From Paragemmobacter straminiformis (GTDB lineage Bacteria > Pseudomonadota > Alphaproteobacteria > Rhodobacterales > Rhodobacteraceae), in the NCBI RefSeq assembly GCF_014243445.1, contig NZ_JACLQD010000002.1, positions 806,001-870,000 of the forward strand: a stretch of DNA of 64,000 nucleotides. The letters are read 5' to 3'. Below the pieces are notes generated by a model. That model was not told the origin of the DNA. It ran no database searches and saw nothing but the letters and a program-made list of their open reading frames with translations. Position 1 is the stretch's first letter. Each line of letters begins with the position of its first letter. Position numbers and translations under genes: made by a program. This document shows positions 41,427-50,004 of the stretch, piece by piece.

Positions 41427-42563
41427 TCAGTCCTTGGCGGTGCGGCGTTTCTTCTCGACGTCATAGAAGGGCATCGAATGGCTGGTCGCGGCGATTTCGC
41501 CGTGGGTCGCGCAGTTGACGACCAGCTTGGTGCCGTTGTTGGCGCAATCGACCGGCAGGCGGGCAATGGCGATGTTGTGCTTGTTCAGCGGCGAATACAT
41601 CGCCTGCGTCACGACACCGACCTTCTTGCCGTTCTGGAACACCGGAGCACCGTTGCCCGGGACGTTGGTTCCCTCGAGCTTGAGGCCCCAGATCTTGAAG
41701 CGTTCCTTGCCCTTGAGGCGGTAATGCTCTTCCGCGCCACGGAAGCCGACCTTGCCGGGCGAGACGGTGAAATCGAGGCCGAGTTCCCAGAGCGTGTCGC
41801 CGGGGCCTTCGTTGTCGAAGGGATACATCTCGGAATTGTCGAAGGGGAAGAAGAGCAGGTAGCTTTCCGTGCGCAGCATGTCGAGCGTGGTGAAACGGCA
41901 GGGGATGATCCCCATCGATTTGCCCTCGTCGAGGATGCGGTCCCAGATCATCGGGGCGTCCTGTCCGCGCACGAACAGCTCGTAACCGCGCTCGCCCGTG
42001 TAGCCGGTGCGCGAGATCATCGCAGGCTTGCCGAAAAGGCTGGTCTGCATCTGCGCGAAATAGGGCAGCTGGCGGATGCCCGGCACGTGCTTTTCAAGGT
42101 AGTCGACGGCAAGCGGACCCTGCAGCGACAGATCGTGCAGGTTGTCGTCGAAGCGGATGGCAACGTCGCGGCCCGTGGCGGCCATGGTCAGCTGCTCATG
42201 CGCGCCGCCCGAGCCGTGGACGACCATGAAGGCGTTGGGTCCGGTGCGGTAGATCACGCAATCGTCGATGAACTTGCCCGCGTCGTTCAGCATGGTCGCA
42301 TAGACCGAACGGCCCGGCATCAGCTTTTCCATGTTCCGCGTCGTGGCGCGTTCGATCACATGGCTGGCGGCCGGACCGGTGATATGGACCTTTTTCAGAC
42401 CCGAGACATCCATCAGCCCCGCCTTGGTGCGGATCGCCATGTATTCGGCATCGGGATCGCCGTCATAGCTCCAGGCCGTGCCCATGCCCGACCAGTCCTC
42501 GAGGTTGGACCCCAAGGCGCGGTGCCGGTCGCCGAGCGTCGAAAATCTCCATGAATTCGTCAT
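41427..42563 (-). CDS. dmmD: GcvT-family protein of the dimethylamine operon
   Basis: This 378-residue aminomethyltransferase-family protein is related to GcvT and DmdA (MDVSGLKKVHITGPAASHVIE; ISRTGYTGERGYELFVRG; LRTESYLLFFPFD). Similar genes precede dmmABC in Ruegeria, where the product is thought to pass one-carbon units from demethylation to tetrahydrofolate. It has a strong ribosome-binding site (aggggggaa) eight bases before its ATG. It is the first gene of the dmmDABC-tdm transcript, 74 bases downstream of the AT-rich dyad shared with tmm and the permease. Confidence 0.87.
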   Translation of the reverse strand: MTNSWRFSTLGDRHRALGSNLEDWSGMGTAWSYDGDPDAEYMAIRTKAGLMDVSGLKKVHITGPAASHVIERATTRNMEKLMPGRSVYATMLNDAGKFIDDCVIYRTGPNAFMVVHGSGGAHEQLTMAATGRDVAIRFDDNLHDLSLQGPLAVDYLEKHVPGIRQLPYFAQMQTSLFGKPAMISRTGYTGERGYELFVRGQDAPMIWDRILDEGKSMGIIPCRFTTLDMLRTESYLLFFPFDNSEMYPFDNEGPGDTLWELGLDFTVSPGKVGFRGAEEHYRLKGKERFKIWGLKLEGTNVPGNGAPVFQNGKKVGVVTQAMYSPLNKHNIAIARLPVDCANNGTKLVVNCATHGEIAATSHSMPFYDVEKKRRTAKD

Positions 42564-42636
42564 GCCATTCCCCCCTGTCGGAATTTTGCTTTGGGGCGAG
42601 TGTTTCCCGAAGCGGGGCAGAAATCAACATTCATGT

Positions 42637-42669
42637 GCAAAAGTTTTTCCTCTGAGAGAAAATTTTTGC
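42637..42669. promoter_or_regulatory. AT-rich dyad upstream of dmmD
   Basis: Left arm GCAAAAGTTTTTC and right arm GAAAATTTTTGC are near-perfect inverse copies around CTCTGAGA. Similar sequences with the same order of blocks lie upstream of the permease (44976-45012) and tmm (46606-46636). It has no GC-rich stem, so it is more likely a protein-binding site than a terminator. Confidence 0.5.
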
Positions 42670-42785
42670 CGGAAACGGGCGACAGGCTGTCGCGGAACAG
42701 CCTGCCACTGCCCGCCTTTTGGGCAGAGCGGGCCTGTGGCACGAGGGGGCGATTCTCGGCGCCCTGTCGCGCCGCGCGGCCCTGC

Positions 42786-42835
42786 CCCCGAAGAGGGCTG
42801 TCTGCCCTCTCCGGACCTCACCCGAGGATATTTGG
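42786..42835 (-). repeat. Rhodobacteraceae-type intergenic repeat, copy 1
   Basis: Read on the minus strand, it starts ccaaatatcctcgggtgag and ends in a gagggc...gccctc hairpin. The same layout is found in copies at 42874 and 60959. With copy 2 it forms a 19-base inverted pair (42817-42835 / 42874-42895). Such elements recur between genes in this family; the function is unknown. Confidence 0.75.
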
Positions 42836-42873
42836 ACGAGCATGAAAGCAGCACTCCGTCCCGTTCCTCTTGC

Positions 42874-42937
42874 CCCAAATATCCTCGGGGGGTGAGGGGC
42901 GCGGAACGCGGCCCGAGGGGGGCGGAAAGCCCCCCTT
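42874..42937 (+). repeat. Rhodobacteraceae-type intergenic repeat, copy 2
   Basis: Starts ccaaatatcctcgggggg, then contains cgcggaacgcgg and a gggggcggaaagccccc hairpin. It lies opposite to copy 1 in the 437-base gap between dmmD and the permease gene, which otherwise holds the dmmD dyad and a terminator and no credible gene. Confidence 0.75.
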
Positions 42938-42956
42938 TCCTGTCCCCGGAAACAGG

Positions 42957-42980
42957 AAAGGGCGGCCGGAGCCGCCCTTT
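42957..42980 (-). terminator. Terminator of the APC permease gene
   Basis: A perfect 10-bp stem (aaagggcggc / gccgcccttt) with a four-base loop lies 21 bases after the permease stop. A second overlapping hairpin, ctttcctgt / acaggaaag (42935-42960), follows in the direction of transcription and could compete with it. Confidence 0.65.
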
Positions 42981-43000
42981 CCGTATCGTGCAGGGACTTG

Positions 43001-44767
43001 TCAGCCCGGAAGCACGAAGAACCAGTTGGCCCAAAGCACCACGGCAGCCCCTGCGACCAGCGCGACATAGGGCCAGATCCCTGCCCGACGCGGGCCGAGG
43101 TCACCGTGATCGGTAAGGCCAAGGTCTTCCATCGCCTCTTTCGGGAAATGGCCTTTGTCGACGATGTAATGCCGCCAGTAGAAAACCGGCAGGATCAGCG
43201 CCGCGAAGATCAGGCCCGACCAGAGCGCGTTGGAATAGCCCCAGACCTTTGCACCCGCGCCGAGGAAGAGCGCGTTCACGAAGGCAAGGCCGCCGTTGAA
43301 GTAGATCAGCGCGGTGGGCGCTTTCCACGGGCGTTCCAGATGCGGGCTGTCGATGCGGTGGATCCAGCCTGCGTTGAGGTTGAGGAAGTTGAACAGGATG
43401 TAGCCCACATTCGAGATGGCGAGCACGTAGAAATAGCCGCCCACATCGGATGCCAGCGCCAGAAGGATGACGTTGAAGCCGAAGTCGGTCCACATCGCCC
43501 CGGTCGGCGCGCCGTTCTTGTTCACCTTGCTCAGGTATTTCGGCAGCCAGCCATCGCGCGAGCCCTGATAGAGCGTGCGCGAGGAGCCGGCCATCGCGGT
43601 CATGATGGCAAGGAACAGGGCAAGGATCATCAGCACCACGAAGATCTGGATGACGATCTTGTTCGAGCCGAGCATGCCGCCCAAGGCCTCGGCGATGCCG
43701 GTGCCGTCGACGATGCCGGTGGCAAGCATGCCCTCGTGCCCCAGAACGCCCTGGAACGAGAAGGGGATCAGGAAGAAGAACACGACGCAGAGAAGGCCCG
43801 AGTAGAAGATGGCCTTGAAGGTGTCGGTCTTGGGGTCGCGCAGTTCGCGGGTGTAGCAGACGGCGGTTTCGAAGCCGTAGGTCGACCATGCGGCGATATA
43901 GAGACCGCCGAGGAACAGCGTCCACCCGCCGATATCCCAAGCGCCGTTGGTGCCGGAATAGGCGCCCGAGGGCGGGACGATGTCGGTCACGTTCATATAG
44001 TCGATCTGGCCGGTGAAGATCGGGACGATGCCGACCAGCAAGAGCGGCACCAGAACGATGATCGCCAGCACCTTTTGCGCCGAAGCGGTCGAGGCGATGC
44101 CCTTGTGCTGGATCGCGAAGATCAGCGCCATCATGACGACGCCGATCACGAAGGTCGAGTTGATGTGCAGCGTGCCAAGGCCGGGCACGTTGATCGCAAA
44201 GGCTTCCCAGACGCGGAAGGCGGGCGTCAGCGCGGCGACCGCATCGGCGGTGGCGACGGCGGTGATGGCATCGGCGGGTGCCGTTCCGGCATTGGCGGCG
44301 ATGTAATCGACGACCGATGCGGTTTCGGCGGTGTAATTGCCGATGTTGGCCGCGACCCAGTCAAGCACCATCTGGCTTTCGGCGGCCGGAATCGGGAACA
44401 GCGCGTTCAGGATGTAGCCCGCCGCGATGGCGCAGCCGAGCGACAGCACCGGCGACCAGGCGAACCAGTTGCACCAGACCGAAAGCGGCGCGATCAGCTT
44501 GGAATAGCGCAGCCATGCCGTCGCCCCGTAGACCGAGGTGCCGCCCGATTTGTTGCCGAACATCCCGGCCATTTCGGCATAGGTGAAGGACTGCACGAAG
44601 CCCATGCACATCGAGATGATCCAGACGACGAAAGCCGCCTGCCCCGCCACGCCGGCGATACCGCCAAGCGAGAAGAGGACAAGCGGCGGGACACCGGCGG
44701 CGACCCAGAAGGCGCCTTTCCAGTCGAGCGCGCGGTGGAGACCACCGGCGTTATCTTCAGCAGACAT
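43001..44767 (-). CDS. APC-superfamily amino acid/amine permease
   Basis: This 588-residue transporter with about 12-14 hydrophobic helices starts MSAEDNAGGLHRALDWKGAF; the first helix PPLVLFSLGGIAGVAGQAAF is typical of the amino acid-polyamine-cation family. A large loop after helix 4 is acidic and Ala-rich. Between tmm and dmmDABC-tdm, and sharing their upstream dyad, it may carry a methylated amine such as trimethylamine or dimethylamine into the cell. This is inferred from position; amino acid transport cannot be excluded. It has its own promoter and terminator regions. Confidence 0.85.
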   Translation of the reverse strand: MSAEDNAGGLHRALDWKGAFWVAAGVPPLVLFSLGGIAGVAGQAAFVVWIISMCMGFVQSFTYAEMAGMFGNKSGGTSVYGATAWLRYSKLIAPLSVWCNWFAWSPVLSLGCAIAAGYILNALFPIPAAESQMVLDWVAANIGNYTAETASVVDYIAANAGTAPADAITAVATADAVAALTPAFRVWEAFAINVPGLGTLHINSTFVIGVVMMALIFAIQHKGIASTASAQKVLAIIVLVPLLLVGIVPIFTGQIDYMNVTDIVPPSGAYSGTNGAWDIGGWTLFLGGLYIAAWSTYGFETAVCYTRELRDPKTDTFKAIFYSGLLCVVFFFLIPFSFQGVLGHEGMLATGIVDGTGIAEALGGMLGSNKIVIQIFVVLMILALFLAIMTAMAGSSRTLYQGSRDGWLPKYLSKVNKNGAPTGAMWTDFGFNVILLALASDVGGYFYVLAISNVGYILFNFLNLNAGWIHRIDSPHLERPWKAPTALIYFNGGLAFVNALFLGAGAKVWGYSNALWSGLIFAALILPVFYWRHYIVDKGHFPKEAMEDLGLTDHGDLGPRRAGIWPYVALVAGAAVVLWANWFFVLPG

Positions 44768-44975
44768 GAATTAGAACTCCCTTGTTCCCTGTTGTCCGCA
44801 GTGTCCTTGCCGGTTTCCCCTCGGCGTCCGGTCTGCGGTTTGTTCTGGTCCTTGCCGGACGTTTGCCGTCCGGATTGTTGCGGGAAAGGTTCGCGCGCGT
44901 CCTGTGGCCTTGGCCCCGGATGGAGCGGAGGCGATGCCTTCCCCTGCGCAGACTTTGGGCGAGGGCGTGGCGGGC

Positions 44976-45012
44976 GCAAAGCATTTTTTCACCTTAGGGC
45001 AAAAAATATTCC
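44976..45012. promoter_or_regulatory. AT-rich dyad upstream of the APC permease
   Basis: GCAAAGCATTTTTTC, a central CCTTAGGG and the right arm GCAAAAAATATTCC resemble the dmmD and tmm sites. It is 209 bases before the permease ATG. The rest of the 413-base gap (44768-45180) shows only the tmm terminator and no credible gene. Confidence 0.45.
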
Positions 45013-45126
45013 TTTGATCTGCGATTCCCGCGTTATTTGATGCGAAAGCAGGCGTCAGAGTAGCGTTATTCCTGCGGCAAAACCTGCCGGGGCGCAGGTT
45101 CCGTCTTACGAATCGCGGAAGGGAAA

Positions 45127-45152
45127 GGGGCCACGACTCGCATCGTGGCCCC
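45127..45152 (-). terminator. Terminator of tmm
   Basis: The 10-bp stem ggggccacga / tcgtggcccc lies 29 bases past the tmm stop and, on the minus strand, is followed by the pyrimidine-rich TTTCCCTT. Confidence 0.75.
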
Positions 45153-45180
45153 CCGTTTCAGTCCGGACCGGTGGCCGGGT

Positions 45181-46548
45181 TCAGTTGCGCAGATAGGCTT
45201 CCATGCTGTCTTCGAGCGCATCCTTCCACGGGGTGTGGTGGATGGGTGCCATCGTGCCGGTGATGACCGAACGGTAGGCATGGTTGCGGAAGCCCATGAT
45301 GTCTTCCTTCTTGTGGTCCTTCCATTCGAAGAAGGCCTCGCAGGCGCCGTCGACGTCGAAGGACGGGTAGTCGGTTTCGGCGATCAGTTCCTTGACGTAA
45401 TCGCCCTGATAATGGATCGCGTCATGGGCGTCCTGACCCGCATCCTCGCCCGCGACACGGTCGGCGACGTCTTTCAGCAGCACCGCCTTGTCCGACGGAA
45501 TGGCGATCCGGCCCATGATGGCATCGCGCACCCACCAGGCCTGGGCGTCGAACATGTTGAAGGTGAACCACTGGTCCTGCATGCCGACGTAGAAGAGCTT
45601 GGGGTTATGCACCCAGGCCACGCCCTTGTAGAGATCGGCGGTGGCAAGACGGTTCGCCGTCTTGAGGCGCAGGTCGTCGGGCAGGAAGGGGAAGTGGTGC
45701 TTGTAGCCGGTGCAAAGAATGATCGCATCGACCTTCTTGCTGGTGCCATCGGCGAAATAGGCGGTGGTTTCATCCACGCGCACCAGTTTCGGCACCTCTT
45801 TCCAGTTGTCGGGCCAGTTGAAGCCCATCGGCGCGTTGCGATAGGCGACCGTGATCGACTTCGCCCCGTATTTCCAGCATTGCGAGCCGATATCCTCGGC
45901 CGAATAGGACGATCCGAGGATCAGGATGTCCTTGCCGTTGAACTCCATCGCGTCGCGGAAATCATGGGCGTGAAGCACGCGGCCGCCGAACTGCGCGAAA
46001 CCGGGGTATTCGGGGACGTTCGGGGTCGAGAAATGGCCCGAACAGACGATGACGTTGTCAAAGATTTCCTCATACATCCGGTCAGCCACGAGATCGTGGA
46101 CGGTGACGGTGAAGAGGCCGGTCTTTTCGTCGTATTTCACGAAGCGGACGGGGGTGCAGAAGCGGATCCAGTCGCGCACGCCGGCCTTTTTTACGCGGCC
46201 TTCGATATAGTCGAAAAGCACGGCGCGCGGCGGGTAGGAGGCGATCTGTTTCCCGAAATGCTCTTCAAAGGAATAGTCAGCGAATTCAAGACCTTCTTTC
46301 GGCCCGTTCGACCAGAGATAGCGATACATCGAGCAATGCACGGGTTCGCCGTGTTCGTCGAGGCCGGTGCGCCAGGTGTAGTTCCACAGCCCGCCCCAGT
46401 TGGCCTGCTTTTCGAAGCAGACAATCTCGGGAATCTCGGCCCCTTTGGCCGCTGCCGACTGGAAAGCGCGCAGTTGTGCAAGGCCGGACGGCCCCGCCCC
46501 GATGACCGCGACGCGCTTTTTCACGGTTTTCTTCGCTTGTTCTGACAT
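45181..46548 (-). CDS. tmm: Trimethylamine monooxygenase Tmm (bacterial FMO)
   Basis: The protein has 455 residues, as in described Tmm enzymes. FAD motif [10 protein letters not shown] is at residues 16-25, the FMO-type sequence [11 protein letters not shown] lies mid-protein, the NADP loop is [13 protein letters not shown], and [13 protein letters not shown] is near 300. The N-terminus [19 protein letters not shown] sets the start. Tmm oxidises trimethylamine to TMAO with NADPH and oxygen, the first step before Tdm and DmmABC encoded in the same block. It has a TTGACA-type -35 overlapping the AT-rich dyad upstream. Confidence 0.94.
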   Translation of the reverse strand: MSEQAKKTVKKRVAVIGAGPSGLAQLRAFQSAAAKGAEIPEIVCFEKQANWGGLWNYTWRTGLDEHGEPVHCSMYRYLWSNGPKEGLEFADYSFEEHFGKQIASYPPRAVLFDYIEGRVKKAGVRDWIRFCTPVRFVKYDEKTGLFTVTVHDLVADRMYEEIFDNVIVCSGHFSTPNVPEYPGFAQFGGRVLHAHDFRDAMEFNGKDILILGSSYSAEDIGSQCWKYGAKSITVAYRNAPMGFNWPDNWKEVPKLVRVDETTAYFADGTSKKVDAIILCTGYKHHFPFLPDDLRLKTANRLATADLYKGVAWVHNPKLFYVGMQDQWFTFNMFDAQAWWVRDAIMGRIAIPSDKAVLLKDVADRVAGEDAGQDAHDAIHYQGDYVKELIAETDYPSFDVDGACEAFFEWKDHKKEDIMGFRNHAYRSVITGTMAPIHHTPWKDALEDSMEAYLRN

Positions 46549-46581
46549 TTTGGAAAGTACCCTTTGCCCTGTTTGACGGAA

Positions 46582-46636
46582 CGCTAACGGTGGGGCGCAT
46601 TCTCTGTCAAATATTTTTCCCTGAGTGAATATTCCG
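46582..46636 (-). promoter_or_regulatory. tmm promoter and AT-rich dyad
   Basis: On the minus strand a TTGACA -35 (46610-46605) and weak TTAGCG -10 (46587-46582) are 17 bases apart. The dyad 46606-46636 (CAAATATTTTTCCC, CTGAG, GTGAATATTCC) overlaps the -35 and resembles the sites before dmmD and the permease gene. Confidence 0.5.
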
Positions 46637-46696
46637 AAGCGATCCCTGCCCGCCGGCCGGCCTTGTTTGCAGGCGGTGCGCAAGCGGTCGGCGCGA

Positions 46697-48079
46697 TCAG
46701 GTTGCGCGGGCCAGAACGACCGAGGCGCGCAGGCCGCGCCCGTTGGCACCGGCGCCGAGGGTCAGGCCCGCACCGAAGAGGGCTGCGATTTCCGCCGTAA
46801 TGGCAAGGCCAAGACCATGCCCGCCCTGCCCTTCGGCGCCCTGCCCGCGCGATGCGCCGCGCCTTGGCTGGTTGGCTGTGGTCAGAAGGTCCGGCGGCAA
46901 TCCGGGGCCGTTGTCTTCGACTTCGAGGTGCAGCCCCTGGGGCATTGCCGCAATCCGCACGGTCACGACCGCGCCAGTGCCTGCATAGGACAGCGCGTTG
47001 TCGATCAGGTTGCGCAGCATTTCCGACAAGAGGACGGGTTCGGCAAGGGCGAAGGCCTCGGAGGGGCCTTCGTAGCCAAGGTCGATGCCGCGTTGAAGAG
47101 CCTGGGGCACCATCGCGGCGGTCAGGTCCTTGGCGGTGGCGACAATCTCGACCTTTTGCAGCGCCGCGCCGCCCGCGGCGGCATCGACCCGCGCGAGAAG
47201 GAGAAGTTGCGCAAGCACCCGTTCGGCCCGTTCAAGCGCGGTCTGCGCCTTGGCCGTGGCGGCAGCGCTTTGCCCCGGTGTAGGGCTGCGCTCGATCAGG
47301 GCAAGCTGGGTGCGGACGACCGCCAAAGGCGTGCGCAACTGGTGGCTGGCGTTTCCGGTAAAGTTGCGCAGGGCCGCCAAAGCCTTGTCGAGGCGGGCCA
47401 TGAAACTGTCGATGGCTGCGAGCAGGGGCGCCACCTCGTCGGGGACATCGGCGCGGACGGGGCGAAGGTCGTCGGGCGAGCGTTCGGCGATGGCAGCACC
47501 TAGCCGGTCGAGCGGGCGCAGGGCAAGGGTGACGGCGACCCAGACCACGACGGCAACGCCCAGCATCAGAACCGCCAGACGCAGCGCCGAGCGCAGCAGG
47601 ATGGCGCGGGCCAGCGCGGCGCGGGCAAGGGTCGATTCGGCCACGGTGACGGCAAAGGGGATCGAGCGTTCGCCGGTCGAGACCTCGCGCATCAGGGTGG
47701 CGCTGCGGATGCCGACGCCGTTGTAGCGCCCGTCGGCAAAGGCGACCCCGCCGGCCGGAGCGGGGATGACGGCAAGATCGTCATATCCGGTCAGGAAGCG
47801 GCCCACGGGACCGTCGACGCGGTAGAACACCTTGTCCTGTGCCGTCGAGGTGAGCATTTCGAGCGAGGAATAGGGAAGATCCACCTCGAGCACGCCGGTT
47901 TCATCGACCGTCACCCGCTCGGCAATCGCGAGGGCCGAGCCGACGAGGACGCGGTCCGACACGCCTTGGGCGGTGCGCAGCGCCTCGCGCCAGGTGTCGA
48001 AGAGGGCGGCGATGCCGATCAGAAGCGTGGCCAGAAACAGCCAGAGCAGCAGGCGGCGGCGGAGGGAATAGGATTTCAT
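46697..48079 (-). CDS. tctE: Sensor histidine kinase, TctE-like
   Basis: This 460-residue kinase has two membrane helices (about 9-27 and 166-187) flanking a periplasmic sensor. A HAMP-like segment ([21 protein letters not shown]) leads to the H-box His246 ([17 protein letters not shown]), N-box [14 protein letters not shown], and ATP-lid motifs EDNGPGLP and GHGLGLAI. The gene overlaps the response regulator by ATGA. With the transporter genes tctCBA nearby it resembles TctDE, the citrate/tricarboxylate-sensing pair, but the ligand here is unknown. Confidence 0.88.
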   Translation of the reverse strand: MKSYSLRRRLLLWLFLATLLIGIAALFDTWREALRTAQGVSDRVLVGSALAIAERVTVDETGVLEVDLPYSSLEMLTSTAQDKVFYRVDGPVGRFLTGYDDLAVIPAPAGGVAFADGRYNGVGIRSATLMREVSTGERSIPFAVTVAESTLARAALARAILLRSALRLAVLMLGVAVVVWVAVTLALRPLDRLGAAIAERSPDDLRPVRADVPDEVAPLLAAIDSFMARLDKALAALRNFTGNASHQLRTPLAVVRTQLALIERSPTPGQSAAATAKAQTALERAERVLAQLLLLARVDAAAGGAALQKVEIVATAKDLTAAMVPQALQRGIDLGYEGPSEAFALAEPVLLSEMLRNLIDNALSYAGTGAVVTVRIAAMPQGLHLEVEDNGPGLPPDLLTTANQPRRGASRGQGAEGQGGHGLGLAITAEIAALFGAGLTLGAGANGRGLRASVVLARAT

Positions 48080-48753
48080 CCGCCCTCGGCCGCCTTTTCC
48101 AGCAGGTAGCCGATTCCGCGCACGGTGCGCAGGCCAAGCCCGATTGGCGCGATGCGGCGGCGCAGGCGCGAGACATATTGCTCGATCGCGTTGTCGGACA
48201 GGATGTCGTCAAGCGTGGTGAGCGACTGGACGATGGCCTCTTTGGTCACCACCTTGCCCGCGCGCACGACCAGAAGTTCAAGAAGCGCCCTTTCGCGGGG
48301 CGGCAGATCGAGCGGCTGGTCATGGATGGTGAACTGGCGGCTGGTCAGATCGAGCGTCAGCGCGCCCATCGTGACGGTGGACGAACGCAACCCCGCCTGA
48401 CGGCGCAGAAGCGAGCGGACGCGGGCTTCGAATTCGCGCACGTCGAAGGGTTTGGCCATATAGTCGTCGGCCCCGAGGTCGAGCCCGCGCACGCGATCCT
48501 CGGCGGCGCCGCGTGCGGTCAGGATCATCACGGCGGCAAGGTTCGAGCGGTTGCGCATGGCGCGCAGGACGGCAAGCCCGTCCATCTGCGGCAGGTTCAG
48601 ATCGAGGATCACCAGATCGAACTGTTCGGCGGCGGCCAAAGCCTCGGCCGAGGCGCCGTCGTGGACGCAGTCGACGGCGTAGCCCGCCTGCGTCAGCAGG
48701 GCGAGAAGGGATTCGGCCAAGGGAAGATCGTCTTCGACCAGCAGCAAACGCAT
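48076..48753 (-). CDS. tctD: OmpR-family response regulator, TctD-like
   Basis: This 225-residue protein has a receiver domain (MRLLLVEDDLPLAESLL; phospho-acceptor Asp51 in LVILDLNLPQMDG; GADDYMAKPFD) and an OmpR-type winged helix (RERALLELLVVRAGKVVTKEAIVQSLTTLDDILSDNAIEQYVSRLRRRI). I chose the ATG at 48753, with ribosome-binding site GGAGGA directly ahead; a GTG 12 bases upstream is possible. It should activate tctCBA in response to the TctE-like kinase. Confidence 0.88.
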   Translation of the reverse strand: MRLLLVEDDLPLAESLLALLTQAGYAVDCVHDGASAEALAAAEQFDLVILDLNLPQMDGLAVLRAMRNRSNLAAVMILTARGAAEDRVRGLDLGADDYMAKPFDVREFEARVRSLLRRQAGLRSSTVTMGALTLDLTSRQFTIHDQPLDLPPRERALLELLVVRAGKVVTKEAIVQSLTTLDDILSDNAIEQYVSRLRRRIAPIGLGLRTVRGIGYLLEKAAEGG

Positions 48754-48829
48754 CGCATCCTCCACCCCGTCAGGCTAGGGCGTGGGCTTGCGGTTGTGAA
48801 CCGGTCATGCATCGGGCATCGTGGAAAAC

Positions 48830-49894
48830 ATGGCACGGGCGCTTCTGGTCCTTTCCTTCTGCGCAGTCCTGTCCGGTCCCGCCGCGGCAGAGGTTGCCGG
48901 TTTCCCCGCGCGGGACGGCAGCAGGGGCGAGGAACTGGTGATCTATTCCACGCTCGACACGCCCCTGGCCGAGCCGTTGATCGCGGCGTTTCAGGCGGGC
49001 CATCCGGATATTGCGGTGCGCTACGAGGATTTGCTGGCAGGCGAGATCGCCGCGCGGGTGATCGACGAGACCCGGGCGGGCAAGCCCACGGCGGATTTCG
49101 TCTTTTCATCGGCGATGGACATGCAGTTGAAGCTGGCCAATGACGGATATGCCCAAGCGGTCGATGTGCCCGAGGCCCGGGGCTGGCCCGCTTGGGCCGC
49201 ATGGCAGGATACGGCCTTTGCCCTGACCTTCGAGCCGGCGGTGCTGGTCTATCACAAGCCGAGCTTTCCCGATGGACCGCCGCAGTCGCGGCTGGAGTTG
49301 ATGGACTGGCTGCGCCATGTACCGCAGGAAATGCGGGGGCGGATCGGCAGCTATGACATCGAGCGGTCAGCCGTCGGCTATCTGTTCCTTGCCCGCGATG
49401 CCGAACATTTCCCCGACATCTGGTCGCTGCTTTCAGGCATGGCCGAAGCGGGATTGCAGACCTTTCCCACCAGTCAGGATATCATCGACCGTGTGGCGGA
49501 CGGGCGGCTGGTTCTTGGCTACAACATCCTCGGATCCTATGCCGCCGACCGGGCGCTGCATGCGCCCGACCTTGGCTTGGTGCTGCTGAAGGATTTTACG
49601 GTGGTCGTCTCGCGCGTTGCGCTGGTGCCGAGGGCGGCGGGAAATGCCGGGGCGGGACGGGCGTTTCTGGGCTTTCTGATGGGGCAAGAGGGGCAGACGC
49701 TGCTGTCGGAACGGTTGCGTCTGCCAGCGGTCAGCCTTCGGGTGTCGGGGGCGAACAGCGCGCAGGCGATGCAGGCGGCCTTGGGTGACCAATTGCGCCC
49801 CGTCGCGGTCAGCCCCGGAGTGCTGGTCTATCTGGATCAGGCCAAGCGGCGGCGGCTGATACGGCTGTGGCACGAGGCGTTGCAGGGCGAGTAG
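48830..49894 (+). CDS. ABC-type extracellular solute-binding protein (PgtC-like)
   Basis: This 354-residue exported protein has a short signal peptide (MARALLVLSFCAVLSGPAAAE). The binding-protein-like fold follows: LVIYSTLDTPLAEPLIAAFQAGHPDIAVRYEDLLAGEI, DFVFSSAMDMQLKLANDG, VADGRLVLGYNILGSYA. No ABC permease is next to it. Between the divergent tctDE and tctCBA it may pass a ligand signal to the TctE-like kinase, as PgtC does in phosphoglycerate uptake; this is inferred. GTG 48821 is another in-frame start. Confidence 0.8.
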   Translation: MARALLVLSFCAVLSGPAAAEVAGFPARDGSRGEELVIYSTLDTPLAEPLIAAFQAGHPDIAVRYEDLLAGEIAARVIDETRAGKPTADFVFSSAMDMQLKLANDGYAQAVDVPEARGWPAWAAWQDTAFALTFEPAVLVYHKPSFPDGPPQSRLELMDWLRHVPQEMRGRIGSYDIERSAVGYLFLARDAEHFPDIWSLLSGMAEAGLQTFPTSQDIIDRVADGRLVLGYNILGSYAADRALHAPDLGLVLLKDFTVVVSRVALVPRAAGNAGAGRAFLGFLMGQEGQTLLSERLRLPAVSLRVSGANSAQAMQAALGDQLRPVAVSPGVLVYLDQAKRRRLIRLWHEALQGE

Positions 49895-49905
49895 AGCGAA
49901 ACGGG

Positions 49906-49926
49906 CCTTGTCAGCTTCCTGACAGG
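49906..49926. promoter_or_regulatory. Inverted repeat upstream of tctC
   Basis: TGTCAG and CTGACA around a CTTC loop form a short dyad 79 bases before the tctC start. It lacks a T tract, so a binding site for the TctD-like regulator is more likely than a terminator. The function is inferred. Confidence 0.35.
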
Positions 49927-50004
49927 TTGGCCTGCGCAACTGTCGGCGGGGACGGCACGGGGAGGTGCCGCCTGGGATGACAACGCTCTGGGAGGAGTCA
50001 CGAC

